DNA of 64,000 nucleotides, from positions 124,001-188,000 of the forward strand of contig NZ_CAXBIB010000003.1 of assembly GCF_963975745.1 (NCBI RefSeq). The letters are read 5' to 3'. Source of the stretch: Parvibaculum sp963975745. Lineage in GTDB: Bacteria > Pseudomonadota > Alphaproteobacteria > Parvibaculales > Parvibaculaceae. Below the pieces are notes generated by a model. That model was not told the origin of the DNA. It saw nothing but the letters and a program-made list of their open reading frames with translations, and did not search any database. Both the position numbers and the translations under genes were made by a program. Shown here one piece after another: positions 43,111 through 52,918 of this stretch (its first letter is position 1; every line of letters starts with the position of its first letter).

Positions 43111-43968
43111 ATGCAGATTCTCGCCGTCGGCCGCCGCTTCCGGTTCGCCGCCACGCTTCTCGGTGCCTTGCTGTTCGTCCTGCCGGCGGCAGAGGCGGCT
43201 TGCGAACTGGAGACGGGCGCCGAGGCGCGCGCGGTCGAGATCGTCGATGGCGACACGCTGGTGCTCGACAATGGCCGGCAGGTTCGCTTCACCGGCATCC
43301 AGGCGCCGAAGCTGCCGCTCGGACGCGCCGGTTTCGAAGCCTGGCCGCTGGCCGAGGTTGCGCGCGCCACCCTCTCCGATCTGGCGCGCGGCGCGCGCGT
43401 CACGCTGCGCCATGGCGGCCGCCGCGCGGACCGGCATGGCCGCATCCTCGCCCATCTCTTTGTCACCGATGCCGATGGCAGGGAGGTCTGGCTGCAGCAT
43501 GAAATGCTGCGGCTCGGTCTGGCGCGGGTCTACACGTTCCGCGACAATCGGGCCTGTGCGACCGAACTGCTGGCTGCCGAGCGCGACGCCCGACAGGCTG
43601 CGCGCGGCATCTGGGCCGATCCCTTCTACGCGATCCGCGATGCGTCCGATGCGACGGCGCTCGCGCGGCTTCACGGCCGGTTCGAACTGGTCGAGGGCCG
43701 GGTGGTTTCGGCTGCGCGTGTCCGCGGCCGTCTCTATCTCAATTTCGGCGACGACTGGCGCACCGACTTCACCGTGACAGTGGCGCCGGGGGACGCTAGG
43801 CTTTTCGACGACGATCCGGTCTGGGCGCCGTTGCTTGATGCGGCGGGCGGCCTTGCGGGTCTCGCGGACCGGCGGGTGCGGGTTCGCGGATGGCTCGGCC
43901 GCTACAACGGTCCTGAAATCACCCTGACGCATCCCGAGCAGATCGAATTTCTGGACAACGGATCATGA
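43111..43968 (+). CDS. Secreted thermonuclease-family (SNase-like) protein
   Basis: 285 residues from the ATG at 43111. N-terminal signal peptide ending AEA-AC. The SNase-like OB-fold contains VDGDT (45-49) and DRHGRILAHLF near residue 109. The active-site segment reads VRFTGIQAPKLPLG: Arg59 is kept, but the calcium ligand Asp40 and general base Glu43 of staphylococcal nuclease correspond to Gln64 and Lys67. It may have lost nuclease activity or use another site. The last 90 residues are an additional domain with OB-like features. The next gene overlaps by 4 bp. Confidence 0.85.
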   Translation: MQILAVGRRFRFAATLLGALLFVLPAAEAACELETGAEARAVEIVDGDTLVLDNGRQVRFTGIQAPKLPLGRAGFEAWPLAEVARATLSDLARGARVTLRHGGRRADRHGRILAHLFVTDADGREVWLQHEMLRLGLARVYTFRDNRACATELLAAERDARQAARGIWADPFYAIRDASDATALARLHGRFELVEGRVVSAARVRGRLYLNFGDDWRTDFTVTVAPGDARLFDDDPVWAPLLDAAGGLAGLADRRVRVRGWLGRYNGPEITLTHPEQIEFLDNGS

Positions 43969-45452
43969 CCAACGGGACGAGGGGGCGGGACGAAGGGACG
44001 GCACGTCCGGCATTTGTGGTGCCGCTGCTTGCGGTGCTGATTCTTTCCGTCGCGGCCTGCGCGACCAATCCGGCAACCGGGCAGCGTCAGGTCGCACCGC
44101 TGGTCTCCGTCGAACAGGAAGCGCGGATCGGCGCCGAAGCACATCCGAAGATTCTCGAAGCCTTTGGTGGCGCCTATCCGGATCAGGAACTCGGCGGTTA
44201 TGTCGCCGAGATCACGATGCGCATGGCGCGGGTCACCAACGCGCCCGACGCGCCCTATCGCGTGACGCTTCTCGACAGTCCGGTCGTCAACGCCATGGCG
44301 CTGCCGGGCGGCTATGTCTATGTCACGCGCGGTCTGGTGGCACTTGCCAATGACGAGGCGGAGCTTGCCGGCGTCATCGGCCACGAGCTCGGGCATGTTG
44401 CGGCACGCCACGCCGCGCAGCGCCAGACGGCGGCGATGGGCACGTCGGTCGTCGGCGCGGTGCTCGGCGCGGTGATCGGTAGCCAGGCGGCGAGCCAGGC
44501 CATTGCACTTGGCGGGCGGGGTTTCCTCGCCAGCTATTCACGCGACCAGGAATTCGAGTCCGACATGCTGGGCGTGCGCTACCTGGCGGCGGCAGGATAC
44601 GATCCCTACGCGGCGGCCGACTTCCTGACATCGCTGGGCGCGCATGATGCGCTTCAGGCACGACTTCGCAACCTGCCGCATGACGCGACGCGCAGCGGCT
44701 GGCTGGCGAGCCATCCGGCCAGCGCCCAGCGCGTCGATGCCGCACGGAACCATGCGCGCGAGACCGGTGCGGTGCCCGGCCAGGGTGCCCGCAATCGCGA
44801 TGCCTATCTCAAGGCGCTGGATGGGATGCTCTATGGCGACAGCCCGGCGCAGGGCGTTGTGCGCGACCGCGACTTCGTGCATCCGAAGCTCGGCTTTGCC
44901 TTCAAGGCGCCGCGTGGTTTCGTCATCACCAATGGGCCGGCGGAAGTGCTCGTCGAAGGGCCGGAGAAGACGCTGGCGAAATTCAATGCCGAGGCAAAGA
45001 ACCCCGGTCTCGATATCGGCCGCTATCTGACCGAGCAATGGGGCAGGGGCGTACAGCTTGCCGGGCTGCAGCTTTTCAAGGTCAATGGCATGAATGCGGC
45101 GACCGCCACGACGCGGATTGGCGACTATCGGGCGCGGCTGGTGGCGATCGAATTTGCGCCCGACCGCGTCTACCGCTTTCTGACGGGAACGCTGCCGCAG
45201 ACGGGCACGCGCCACGACGCTGCGCTGCAGGAACTTGTGATGAGTTTTCGCCGGATCTCGAAAGCCGAGGCGGCGGCCGTCAGGCCGCTGCGGCTGCGCA
45301 TCGTCACGGTGCGGCCGGGCGACAGCGCGGCCTCGCTCGGCCGTCGCATGGTCTATTCGGATTTTCCGGCCGAGCGCTTCCGGGTGCTCAACGGCCTTGC
45401 CGCGGGTGAAGAACCGCGTGCGGGTACGCGCGTCAAGCTCGTCACCGAATAG
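43965..45452 (+). CDS. M48-family metalloprotease lipoprotein (BepA/LoiP-like)
   Basis: 495 residues. The lipobox LSVAAC (Cys32) predicts a periplasmic lipoprotein. HELGHVAARH (HExxH, 140-144) with a downstream Glu in QEFESDMLGVRYL completes the zinc site. C-terminal residues 290-495 form a long accessory region ending in a LysM-like stretch (TVRPGDSAASLGRRMVYSD). Homologues assemble or degrade outer membrane proteins. The start overlaps the SNase-like gene (ATGA), so the two are coupled. Confidence 0.9.
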   Translation: MTNGTRGRDEGTARPAFVVPLLAVLILSVAACATNPATGQRQVAPLVSVEQEARIGAEAHPKILEAFGGAYPDQELGGYVAEITMRMARVTNAPDAPYRVTLLDSPVVNAMALPGGYVYVTRGLVALANDEAELAGVIGHELGHVAARHAAQRQTAAMGTSVVGAVLGAVIGSQAASQAIALGGRGFLASYSRDQEFESDMLGVRYLAAAGYDPYAAADFLTSLGAHDALQARLRNLPHDATRSGWLASHPASAQRVDAARNHARETGAVPGQGARNRDAYLKALDGMLYGDSPAQGVVRDRDFVHPKLGFAFKAPRGFVITNGPAEVLVEGPEKTLAKFNAEAKNPGLDIGRYLTEQWGRGVQLAGLQLFKVNGMNAATATTRIGDYRARLVAIEFAPDRVYRFLTGTLPQTGTRHDAALQELVMSFRRISKAEAAAVRPLRLRIVTVRPGDSAASLGRRMVYSDFPAERFRVLNGLAAGEEPRAGTRVKLVTE

Positions 45453-45460
45453 GGATCGCC

Positions 45461-46357
<897 letters not shown>

Positions 46358-46493
46358 GTCAGTCACTCCTCCGTGCCGCGGCACGCTTGCGCGTGTCCGA
46401 AGTTTCGGTCAGCAACCTTGCTACGATCCGTCCGTGGTTCCGGATCATCGCCGGATGCACTCGATGGTGTTTTGTAGCGTCATTTCATGGCCA

Positions 46494-46513
46494 GAAAGGG
46501 GCAGGCCCCTTTC
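46494..46513. promoter_or_regulatory. Palindrome upstream of rpoH
   Basis: GAAAGGGGC-AG-GCCCCTTTC, a perfect 9-bp inverted repeat about 140 bp upstream of the rpoH start and adjacent to the carD terminator. No T-tract follows on either strand, so an operator is more likely than a terminator. Confidence 0.4.
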
Positions 46514-46514
46514 A

Positions 46515-46548
46515 ATGCAAAAAGGCCCGGCGCGAAGCCGGGCCTTTT
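46515..46548 (-). terminator. Rho-independent terminator of the CarD gene
   Basis: Minus-strand 12-bp stem AAAAGGCCCGGC / GCCGGGCCTTTT (46537-46548, 46520-46531) with a 5-base loop, then a TTTTTG tract. It lies 21 bp after the stop. Confidence 0.88.
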
Positions 46549-46569
46549 CGACAGATTTGTGTCGAAGGA

Positions 46570-47649
46570 TCAGGCTGCTTCGCTGGCTTCGCCTTCCTTG
46601 GGCGTCTTGTCGCCGCCGCCGCGTGGCGTGCCCTGAAGGGCCTGCTCGACGCGTTCGATCGCCGCGTCCTCGCCGATGCGTTCGACGGCCGCCACTTCCC
46701 GCGCCATGCGGTCGAGCGCGGCTTCGTAAAGCTGACGCTCGGAATAGGACTGCTCGGGCTGACGTTCGGAGCGATAGAGATCGCGAACCACCTCGGCGAT
46801 CGAGATCAGATCGCCGGAGTTGATCTTCGCTTCGTATTCCTGCGCGCGGCGGCTCCACATGGTGCGCTTGATGCGGGCGCGGCCGCGCAGCGTCTCCAGC
46901 GCGGAGTCGACGACGCCGGTGTCGGAAAGCTTGCGCATGCCGACGGCGCCCGCCTTGTTGGTCGGTACGCGCAGCGTCATCTTTTCCTTGTCGAAGTTGA
47001 TGACGAAGAGCTCGAGCTTGTGGCCGGCCACTTCCTTCTCCTCGATCTCGAGGATCTGGCCGACGCCATGCGCCGGATAGACGACATATTCCTTGGCCTT
47101 GAAGTTGGCGCGCGGCGCGGCCGGTTTCGCCGGTTCCTTCGGCGCCTCGACCTTGGCAGGCCTGGCCGCCGCTTCGGCCTTGGCGCGCTTGGCGCTGGCT
47201 TCGCGTTCGGCTGCTTCGGCCTTGCGGGCCTTTTCGGCGCGGCCCTTGGCCGCTTCCATCAGCTTGCTGGCCGCGTTGGCGAGCTTGGGCGGCGCCTTGC
47301 GCGGCGGCGGCGCCTTGGCGGGTTCGGGCTTTGCCGCCTTCGCCTTTGGCGCAGCCTTCTTCGCCGGCGCCTTGGCGGGCGCAGCCTTCTTCGCCGGCGC
47401 CTTGGCGGGCGCGGCCTTGGCCTTCTGCTTGGCGGCGGCCGGCTTGGCCGTTTTCGCAGCCGGCTTCTTCGTCGCGGCCGGTTTTGTCTTGGCGGCGGGC
47501 TTCTTCGCTGCCGCGGGTTTGGCTTTGGCTTTGGCCTTCGCCTTGGTCGCCTTGGTCCTGGCGGTTGCAGCCTTGGCCGTGACCTTGGCCGTCGGTTTCG
47601 ACTTGGTGGTCTTCGCGGACTTCGAGGATTTCGTCACTTTGCTCGCCAT
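46570..47649 (-). CDS. CarD/CdnL-family regulator with long histone-H1-like N-terminal tail
   Basis: 359 residues. The CarD domain starts at about residue 183 (KAKEYVVYPAHGVGQILEIE) and continues through the helical DNA-binding part (TMWSRRAQEYEAKINSGDLI) to about 345; ordinary CdnL proteins of this class have about 170 residues. Residues 1-180 are almost only Lys, Ala, Pro and Thr, resembling histone H1. They include two exact 10-residue repeats encoded by a perfect 30-bp tandem duplication (47351-47380 and 47381-47410). CarD stabilises open RNA-polymerase complexes; the tail should bind DNA nonspecifically. AGGAAAGG precedes the ATG. Confidence 0.88.
   Translation of the reverse strand: MASKVTKSSKSAKTTKSKPTAKVTAKAATARTKATKAKAKAKAKPAAAKKPAAKTKPAATKKPAAKTAKPAAAKQKAKAAPAKAPAKKAAPAKAPAKKAAPKAKAAKPEPAKAPPPRKAPPKLANAASKLMEAAKGRAEKARKAEAAEREASAKRAKAEAAARPAKVEAPKEPAKPAAPRANFKAKEYVVYPAHGVGQILEIEEKEVAGHKLELFVINFDKEKMTLRVPTNKAGAVGMRKLSDTGVVDSALETLRGRARIKRTMWSRRAQEYEAKINSGDLISIAEVVRDLYRSERQPEQSYSERQLYEAALDRMAREVAAVERIGEDAAIERVEQALQGTPRGGGDKTPKEGEASEAA
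47351..47410. repeat. Perfect 30-bp tandem repeat inside carD
   Basis: Two identical 30-bp units, each encoding ten residues of the Ala/Lys/Pro tail. Length polymorphism by slippage is expected. Confidence 0.95.
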
Positions 47650-48060
47650 GGCCTTTCCTATACCCAGCCTTTCATAACCGGGGCCGGACCGGAGACACGA
47701 TGTCTCCCCGCCGGACCTTCAATATCGATGCGCTACGGTCGACGACCTTCATCCAGGACGCGCCAGGTCTCCGTAAGGAGGCCGTCAGACACCTCAGGCC
47801 GAAAGAGGTTTTCGGCCTGACTCTCGACCGCCAAACGCAGCAGCCGACGCCTGTGGATGACACCTTTTCCCGCCAGCAGGCCCAGCGCAGCCGAACGGCA
47901 TGCCGTCGGCCATCTGCCTACCCGCCGCCCCGCCTTTCCAAGGCTGAAAAGCGGCGCGAGGTGACGAAGTGCAAGTCAATCCCGGCATCTTCAACGCAAG
48001 GCTGCGCCGCCGAGGTCCGTCTCGCATCCGTATTCGCAGCATCTAACTGTGGGATATATA

Positions 48061-48090
48061 ACACAAAAACCCCCCTCTTGGAAGGAGGGC
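48061..48090 (-). terminator. Possible rho-independent terminator
   Basis: Minus strand: CCCTCCTT pairs with AAGAGGGG (one bulge), then GG and TTTTT. It lies about 170 bp downstream of the ferredoxin stop and could back up the weak hairpin nearer the gene. Confidence 0.5.
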
Positions 48091-48224
48091 GGGGCAAAAG
48101 GACAGTTAACACAGGGAGATAGGCTGCCGCCCCACCTGATTGGTGCAGGTTTCCGCGGTAAATGGCCCTTGTCGCGCCTGCCGATGGCCGACCTTGCTGT
48201 CCGGGGACCGGTCAGCCTCCTGTC

Positions 48225-48245
48225 AAACCGGGATAGAAATCCCGG
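48225..48245 (-). terminator. Possible terminator after ferredoxin gene
   Basis: CCGGGAT / ATCCCGG 7-bp stem (48228-48245), 6 bp after the fdxA stop, followed on the minus strand by only three T residues. Confidence 0.45.
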
Positions 48246-48250
48246 CGCGG

Positions 48251-48589
48251 TCAGTCGCCCTCGCCAGGTTCAGGGCTGAAATGCTCGTCGAACTTGCCTT
48301 CGACGCCCTGCCATTCATCGGCATCGGCCGGCGGCTCGCGCTTGATCGTGATATTCGGCCATTTCGAGGCATATTCGGTATTGAGTTCGAGCCATTTCTC
48401 AAGCCCCGGCTCGGTATCCGGCTTGATCGCCTCGGCCGGGCATTCCGGCTCGCACACGCCGCAATCGATGCATTCGTCGGGATGGATGACCAGCATATTC
48501 TCGCCCTCGTAGAAACAGTCCACGGGGCAGACCTCGACGCAGTCCATGTATTTGCAGCGTATGCAGGCTTCGGTCACGATATAGGTCAT
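48251..48589 (-). CDS. fdxA: 7Fe-type ferredoxin
   Basis: 112 residues from the ATG at 48589. Cysteines C9, C17, C21, C25 and the second set C40, C43, C46, C50 follow the layout of [3Fe-4S][4Fe-4S] ferredoxins (ACIRCKYMDCVEVCPVDCFY, HPDECIDCGVCEPECP). The extended acidic C-terminus is typical of FdxA. Electron carrier in the cytoplasm. Confidence 0.95.
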   Translation of the reverse strand: MTYIVTEACIRCKYMDCVEVCPVDCFYEGENMLVIHPDECIDCGVCEPECPAEAIKPDTEPGLEKWLELNTEYASKWPNITIKREPPADADEWQGVEGKFDEHFSPEPGEGD

Positions 48590-48626
48590 CGCAGTCTCCG
48601 TTCGCGCGGACTTTCGCGCGGTCCTT

Positions 48627-49106
48627 TCAGGTTTCCGGGGGGCGGGCGGGCCGGTCCGGCGATCCGAGTCGCGCAAGAACACGTTGCCGCGCCTCGCCGG
48701 ATTCGCGGTCGGGAACGTATATCAGGCCTGCGACACGCCGCAACAGATTGGCTTCGTAGTCGTCAAGGAGGCCATCGGCATAGACGATCTCCCACATCTT
48801 CTCGATGAGGTTTATGCGCTCGGCCTCGTTGTAGCCGCGCTTTATTTCCTGCGCCCATTTGTGCAGGTCGAGTGTCCTGGCTTCCTCGCTCTCGGCCGCC
48901 GCCACCAGTTCGTCGATCTCCGACGGTGCGAGGCCAAATGTGTCGGTAGCGATACTCCGGATGGCGCGGCGTTCATCCTCGCTGAAATCCGAATCCGTCG
49001 TCGCGGCGCGGATGAGCAGCGCCACCACGGCAACCTGCAGGTCGTCGAAACGGGGAGCGGCGCCTTCGGGCGCGCCAAGAAGGAATGATCTGATCGCGGC
49101 GAGCAT
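48627..49106 (-). CDS. TerB-family protein
   Basis: 159 residues, helical. LQVAVVALLIRAATTDSDFS, EDERRAIRSI and WEIVYADGLLDDYEANLLRR carry the acidic pairs of the TerB/tellurite-resistance fold, which binds metal ions. No other ter genes are nearby, so the tellurite link is not supported; stand-alone TerB proteins are frequent in alphaproteobacteria. Lies just upstream of fdxA. Confidence 0.85.
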   Translation of the reverse strand: MLAAIRSFLLGAPEGAAPRFDDLQVAVVALLIRAATTDSDFSEDERRAIRSIATDTFGLAPSEIDELVAAAESEEARTLDLHKWAQEIKRGYNEAERINLIEKMWEIVYADGLLDDYEANLLRRVAGLIYVPDRESGEARQRVLARLGSPDRPARPPET

Positions 49107-49161
49107 GATATTTCACCTACACGAACCGGTAGAACAATTCAATTACATTACGTTTATGTAT

Positions 49162-49557
49162 TTAATGCGTTTGCCTCAGAGCGTCCGTCCTGCGCCGGTC
49201 CCTTTTTGTCGGCCGCCCGGCCCCGGACCGGCGTCCGCCGGCCGGCTCAACTGGCGTTGTCGCCGTACCCGGCGCCGGTGGCGGTTCGAGGTCCCGGTAG
49301 AGCGTGGCGGCCTCCGGGGCCGGACCTCGCCGCAATCCAAGCGCTACGACTTCAATGATCCTGATATGGGCTCCAAGGGGAAATGTGAGAACATCGCCGG
49401 GGCGCACATTTCGGCTCGCCTTCGAGATTCGCGCGCCATTGACCCGCATCCGGCCGCTCTGAACAAGAGCGACTGCTATCGAACGGCTCCTGGCGAAGCG
49501 TGCGCACCAGAGCCAGCGGTCGATGCGCTGGCCGGGCTGGCCCGCGGCGTCTTCCAT
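49162..49557 (-). CDS. S4-domain RNA-binding protein (Hsp15/HslR-like)
   Basis: 131 residues. IDRWLWCARFARSRSIAVAL and GRMRVNGARISKASRNVRPG form the S4 fold of Hsp15, which recycles stalled 50S subunits carrying nascent chain. The C-terminal tail is Pro/Arg-rich. It follows the helicase gene by 6 bp, suggesting one transcript for two RNA-related proteins. Confidence 0.88.
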   Translation of the reverse strand: MEDAAGQPGQRIDRWLWCARFARSRSIAVALVQSGRMRVNGARISKASRNVRPGDVLTFPLGAHIRIIEVVALGLRRGPAPEAATLYRDLEPPPAPGTATTPVEPAGGRRSGAGRPTKRDRRRTDALRQTH

Positions 49558-49563
49558 GGGAGA

Positions 49564-52500
49564 TCAGTTGCCGCCGGCGCGCTCTTTGAGCACCGCCAGC
49601 GCAGCAAAGGGCGAATCGGGATCCGGCTCGCGTTCGCGCGGTTTGCGCGGTTCGCGGTAGCCGCCGTCGGAACGACCTCCCTTGATGTGACGCTCGCCCC
49701 GGTCGTCCGGCTTGCGCTTGGGCTTCCTGTGGCGCTCGCCGCGCGCATCGCCGGACTTTTCGGCCGTCTCGCCCGTCTCGGCCGTCACGGTCCTGGCCTT
49801 GTTCGGTTTGCGCCGTCGCGCCGGCTTTCCTTCCGGCCTGCGGCGGACCGGCCGCCAGATTTCAAGTTCGACCGCAGCCGCGGGTGCGACCGGTTCCGCC
49901 GGCCCGGCGGTCTCGGCTGCGCCGGTGTGATCCTGCGCTGCCGGTGTGGCGGGGACAGCTTCGGCTGAGTCCGTTTCGGCCGGTGCGTCGGCGACAGGTG
50001 CCGCGATTGCGTCGACGATCGCCGCGAGCGCCGCCTCCGCTGTCGTTTGCGGCGACGCTGCGCTGTCCGGCTCTGCATTCGATGCGGCAGATGCTTCGCT
50101 GCCCGACGGACGCGGAACGATGGTTTCACGCTGTACGCGATAACCCAGCCCCTGAAGCAGGCCCGCGAACTCCTCGCCCGAACAGCCGACCAGCGACATC
50201 ATGTCGGGCGTGATGACAAATCCGCCATTGTATGTCCGGGCGGCGATGACCGGCCGGATCAGATCGGCAATGCGCTCCAGCATATCGAGTCGAACCGCGC
50301 GACCGCCGCAAACACGAAAGCCCAGCGCTTCATAAAAGCCCTGCGGCGCTGCCGGATCCGCCGGGATCGAGGTCAGTCCCGGTGCGGGCGGCTGCGGCAG
50401 GCCGGCGAACGCATCGTCGACATCCGTACGTGTCAGCGCCCAGAGCATCATCAACAGGCGGGCCGGTGCCGGCTTCAGCAATGCCGGCATGAAAATCGAG
50501 TGAGCGCCAAACCGGACGCCATGCTTCCGTAACTGGCCACGCGCCGCCTGGTCAAGCGTGCGAATATCCTCAGCCACCACCTCGCGCCGCAGCGCACCTA
50601 GATTTTCGATCAGACGAAAAGCGACCCCGCGCGCGAGACCTTCGACATCAGACGCGTCGCGCAGGGCTATCAGCGGCGCCAGCACGTTTGCGATATGCAT
50701 GGCGATCCAGCCATCGAGTCGTGCCTGGACGGCCTCGCGGGCCGGGCCGTTGAGTTCGTCGCCCGCGATCAATGCTGCACGCGGCTTCAGCGGCTCCGCG
50801 CCGGGCTTCAGCTCGGCTACGGGGTGACCCGCCCAGTTGATCCGTCCGTGATCGGACAAAGAAATATCCGCATCCGGGGCTGTCGCCAGTCGTTGCGCGC
50901 GCCCCGCAATCTCGCTTGCCAGCGCCTGATCGGCGGCTGCGCGCAACACGCGACCCTGATCGTCGTCGGCCCGCGGATCGGGAACGAAGACAAACCCCTG
51001 AAGGCGGCCGACATATTCGCCTTCCACCAATACCTCGCCGTTGCTGTTAACAACCGCCATTAGATCCTCGTTCTGGCGCAGACGCTTCATCAGCACACTG
51101 GTGCGCCGGTCGATGAAACGCTGCGTCAACCGCTCGTGCAATGCGTCCGACAGCCTATCCTCTACCGCACGCGCGCGCTCCTGCCAATGAGAAGGATCGT
51201 GAAGCCAGTCCGGACGGTTCGCCACATAGGTCCATGTGCGGATATGGGCGATACGGGCGGCCAGGGTATCGATCTCGCCATCGGCGCGATCCAGACGCTC
51301 GATCTGGCGTGCCAGCCAGTCGTCAGGGATGTGCGCCCGGCCATGGCCGGAAGGTTCCATAAGGAAGAGATAGAGGCGTGTCAGCAGTTCGGCATGCTCG
51401 CTTGCCAGCGTCTTGCGGAAGTCGGGAAGCTGGGCCACCTCCCAGAGACGCTTAATGGCCGCGGACGACCTCGCCGACGCCTGAATGTCGGGGTTGCGAG
51501 CCATGCGCGTCAGCGCTTCGAGATCGTCGGCAACGGGCGCGCGTGCCAGGCCAGGCCGGTCGGGCGGCCGATCAAGGCTCTGCAACAGCGCCGCAATGCT
51601 CGAGAAATCGGGATGCGGATTGCGCCATTGCAGGTATCGCGCCGGTTCGAACCGGTGATCCTCGATGCGGGAAACGATCTCGTCGTCGAGCGGCGGCGTG
51701 TCGCCGGTTACGCCAAAGGTGCCGTTATTCATGTGCCGGCCGGCCCGACCGGCGATCTGTGCCAGCTCGGCCACATGCAGCGCGCGATGCTGATGACCGT
51801 CGAATTTCTGGGTTGCCGCAAAGGCGACATGGTCGACATCCATGTTGAGGCCCATGCCGATGGCATCGGTTGCAACCAGAAAATCGACTTCGCCCGACTG
51901 ATAGAGCGCGACCTGGGCGTTGCGCGTGCGTGGCGAGAGCGCCCCCATCACGACGGCCGCGCCACCACGCTGACGCCGGACCAATTCCGCGATGGCATAG
52001 ACCCTGTCGGCCGAAAAGGCGACGATCGCCGATCGGCGCGGCAATCGTGTCAGCTTCTTTGCGCCTGTCCAGGACAGCTCGGAGAAGCGAGGCCGGACGA
52101 TGAACCGGGTCTCCGGCAGCAATTTCTGGATCAAGCCGCGAACGGTTTCCGAGCCGAGCATCATGGTCTCGGAAAGTCCACGTGCGCGCAGCAGGCGATC
52201 GGTGAAGGTGTGGCCGCGTTCCCGGTCGGCGGCGAGCTGGATTTCGTCGACGGCCAGAAATTCAACCGGCCGGTCGAGCGGCATCGCCTCGACGGTGCAG
52301 ATGAAATAGCGGGCTGTGGGCGGCAGTATCTTTTCTTCGCCGGTGATCAAAGCCACATGGCGGGCGCCCTTCACCCCGGCCACGCGGTCATAGACCTCGC
52401 GCGCCAGCAGACGCAGGGGCAGACCGATCATGCCTGTTTGATGCGCCATCATCCGTTCGATGGCGAGATGGGTCTTGCCGGTGTTTGTCGGGCCCAGCAC

Positions 52501-52575
52501 CGCGGTTATGCGGCGGCGTTCAGCGAGGCCGTCGCGGGCGTGGTGGCCGGATACTGGGGTGGGCGGGATACTCAT
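49564..52575 (-). CDS. Suv3-like DExH-box RNA/DNA helicase with disordered C-tail
   Basis: 1003 residues. Motif I GPTNTGKTHLA (28-38), motif II VDEIQ (109-113; DEIQ is specific to the Suv3/MgpS group), then SPRTRNAQVALYQSGEVDFL and QIAGRAGRHMNNGTFG for motifs V and VI. The middle part has a Suv3-type C-domain; residues 830-1003 are Ala/Pro- then Arg/Lys-rich and disordered. In mitochondria Suv3 works in RNA decay; the bacterial protein's role is less established. Its RNA-binding neighbour HslR-like gene supports an RNA role. Confidence 0.88.
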   Translation of the reverse strand: MSIPPTPVSGHHARDGLAERRRITAVLGPTNTGKTHLAIERMMAHQTGMIGLPLRLLAREVYDRVAGVKGARHVALITGEEKILPPTARYFICTVEAMPLDRPVEFLAVDEIQLAADRERGHTFTDRLLRARGLSETMMLGSETVRGLIQKLLPETRFIVRPRFSELSWTGAKKLTRLPRRSAIVAFSADRVYAIAELVRRQRGGAAVVMGALSPRTRNAQVALYQSGEVDFLVATDAIGMGLNMDVDHVAFAATQKFDGHQHRALHVAELAQIAGRAGRHMNNGTFGVTGDTPPLDDEIVSRIEDHRFEPARYLQWRNPHPDFSSIAALLQSLDRPPDRPGLARAPVADDLEALTRMARNPDIQASARSSAAIKRLWEVAQLPDFRKTLASEHAELLTRLYLFLMEPSGHGRAHIPDDWLARQIERLDRADGEIDTLAARIAHIRTWTYVANRPDWLHDPSHWQERARAVEDRLSDALHERLTQRFIDRRTSVLMKRLRQNEDLMAVVNSNGEVLVEGEYVGRLQGFVFVPDPRADDDQGRVLRAAADQALASEIAGRAQRLATAPDADISLSDHGRINWAGHPVAELKPGAEPLKPRAALIAGDELNGPAREAVQARLDGWIAMHIANVLAPLIALRDASDVEGLARGVAFRLIENLGALRREVVAEDIRTLDQAARGQLRKHGVRFGAHSIFMPALLKPAPARLLMMLWALTRTDVDDAFAGLPQPPAPGLTSIPADPAAPQGFYEALGFRVCGGRAVRLDMLERIADLIRPVIAARTYNGGFVITPDMMSLVGCSGEEFAGLLQGLGYRVQRETIVPRPSGSEASAASNAEPDSAASPQTTAEAALAAIVDAIAAPVADAPAETDSAEAVPATPAAQDHTGAAETAGPAEPVAPAAAVELEIWRPVRRRPEGKPARRRKPNKARTVTAETGETAEKSGDARGERHRKPKRKPDDRGERHIKGGRSDGGYREPRKPREREPDPDSPFAALAVLKERAGGN

Positions 52576-52918
52576 GTTTCGGGGCGCACCTTCGGGGCAA
52601 AACGCTCATCTGACAAGGGCGAGATGTCATTAACGCTGCCCGTGTTAATTGCAGGAATATTGGGCGAACGAACCGGGTCCGAATCGCTGACCGTTCAATC
52701 TTCCGTCTTCGTTCACGGCTAAATGTTGTGTTCCGATAATGGTTTAGGCAGACAAAACGTTAACAGGAAAAAATTCCGGGACCTTCCGCAGCGTCCGGGC
52801 GGCGGTGCCTCCATGCCGGATTTGCAGACCCTTTCCGATACTGGACCGCGGTCTATAGTGGCGCCTATCGACATTTGCATCAGGCCCGTCAGAGGCTGAC
52901 GACATCCGGGAGGACGAT
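52576..52918. promoter_or_regulatory. Divergent intergenic region, candidate promoter
   Basis: 343 bases between the helicase gene and the plus-strand acyl-CoA dehydrogenase gene. The half nearest the helicase is AT-rich. A sigma-70-like element CTTTCC - 17 bp - TATAGT (52831-52859) lies about 60 bp before the dehydrogenase start. No gene seen. Confidence 0.4.

Larger units (their letters stand above)
47650..48250. other. 600-base intergenic region between CarD and FdxA genes
   Basis: No credible gene; the in-frame stretches are short and their composition is not coding-like. The 5' untranslated region of carD holds an inverted repeat GGAGACA-CGA-TGTCTCC (47691-47707) within a longer imperfect hairpin about 35-70 bases before the start. 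Downstream of fdxA there are two terminator-like hairpins (see separate entries). I see no known RNA gene. Confidence 0.5.

Noticed and set aside
47700..48122. 140-codon plus-strand frame between CarD and FdxA genes
   Set aside because: No ribosome-binding site, no domain, low-complexity and runs through terminator-like hairpins.
48627..49106. Tellurite-resistance operon
   Set aside because: Only a single TerB-like gene is present, without terC, terD, terZ or related genes.
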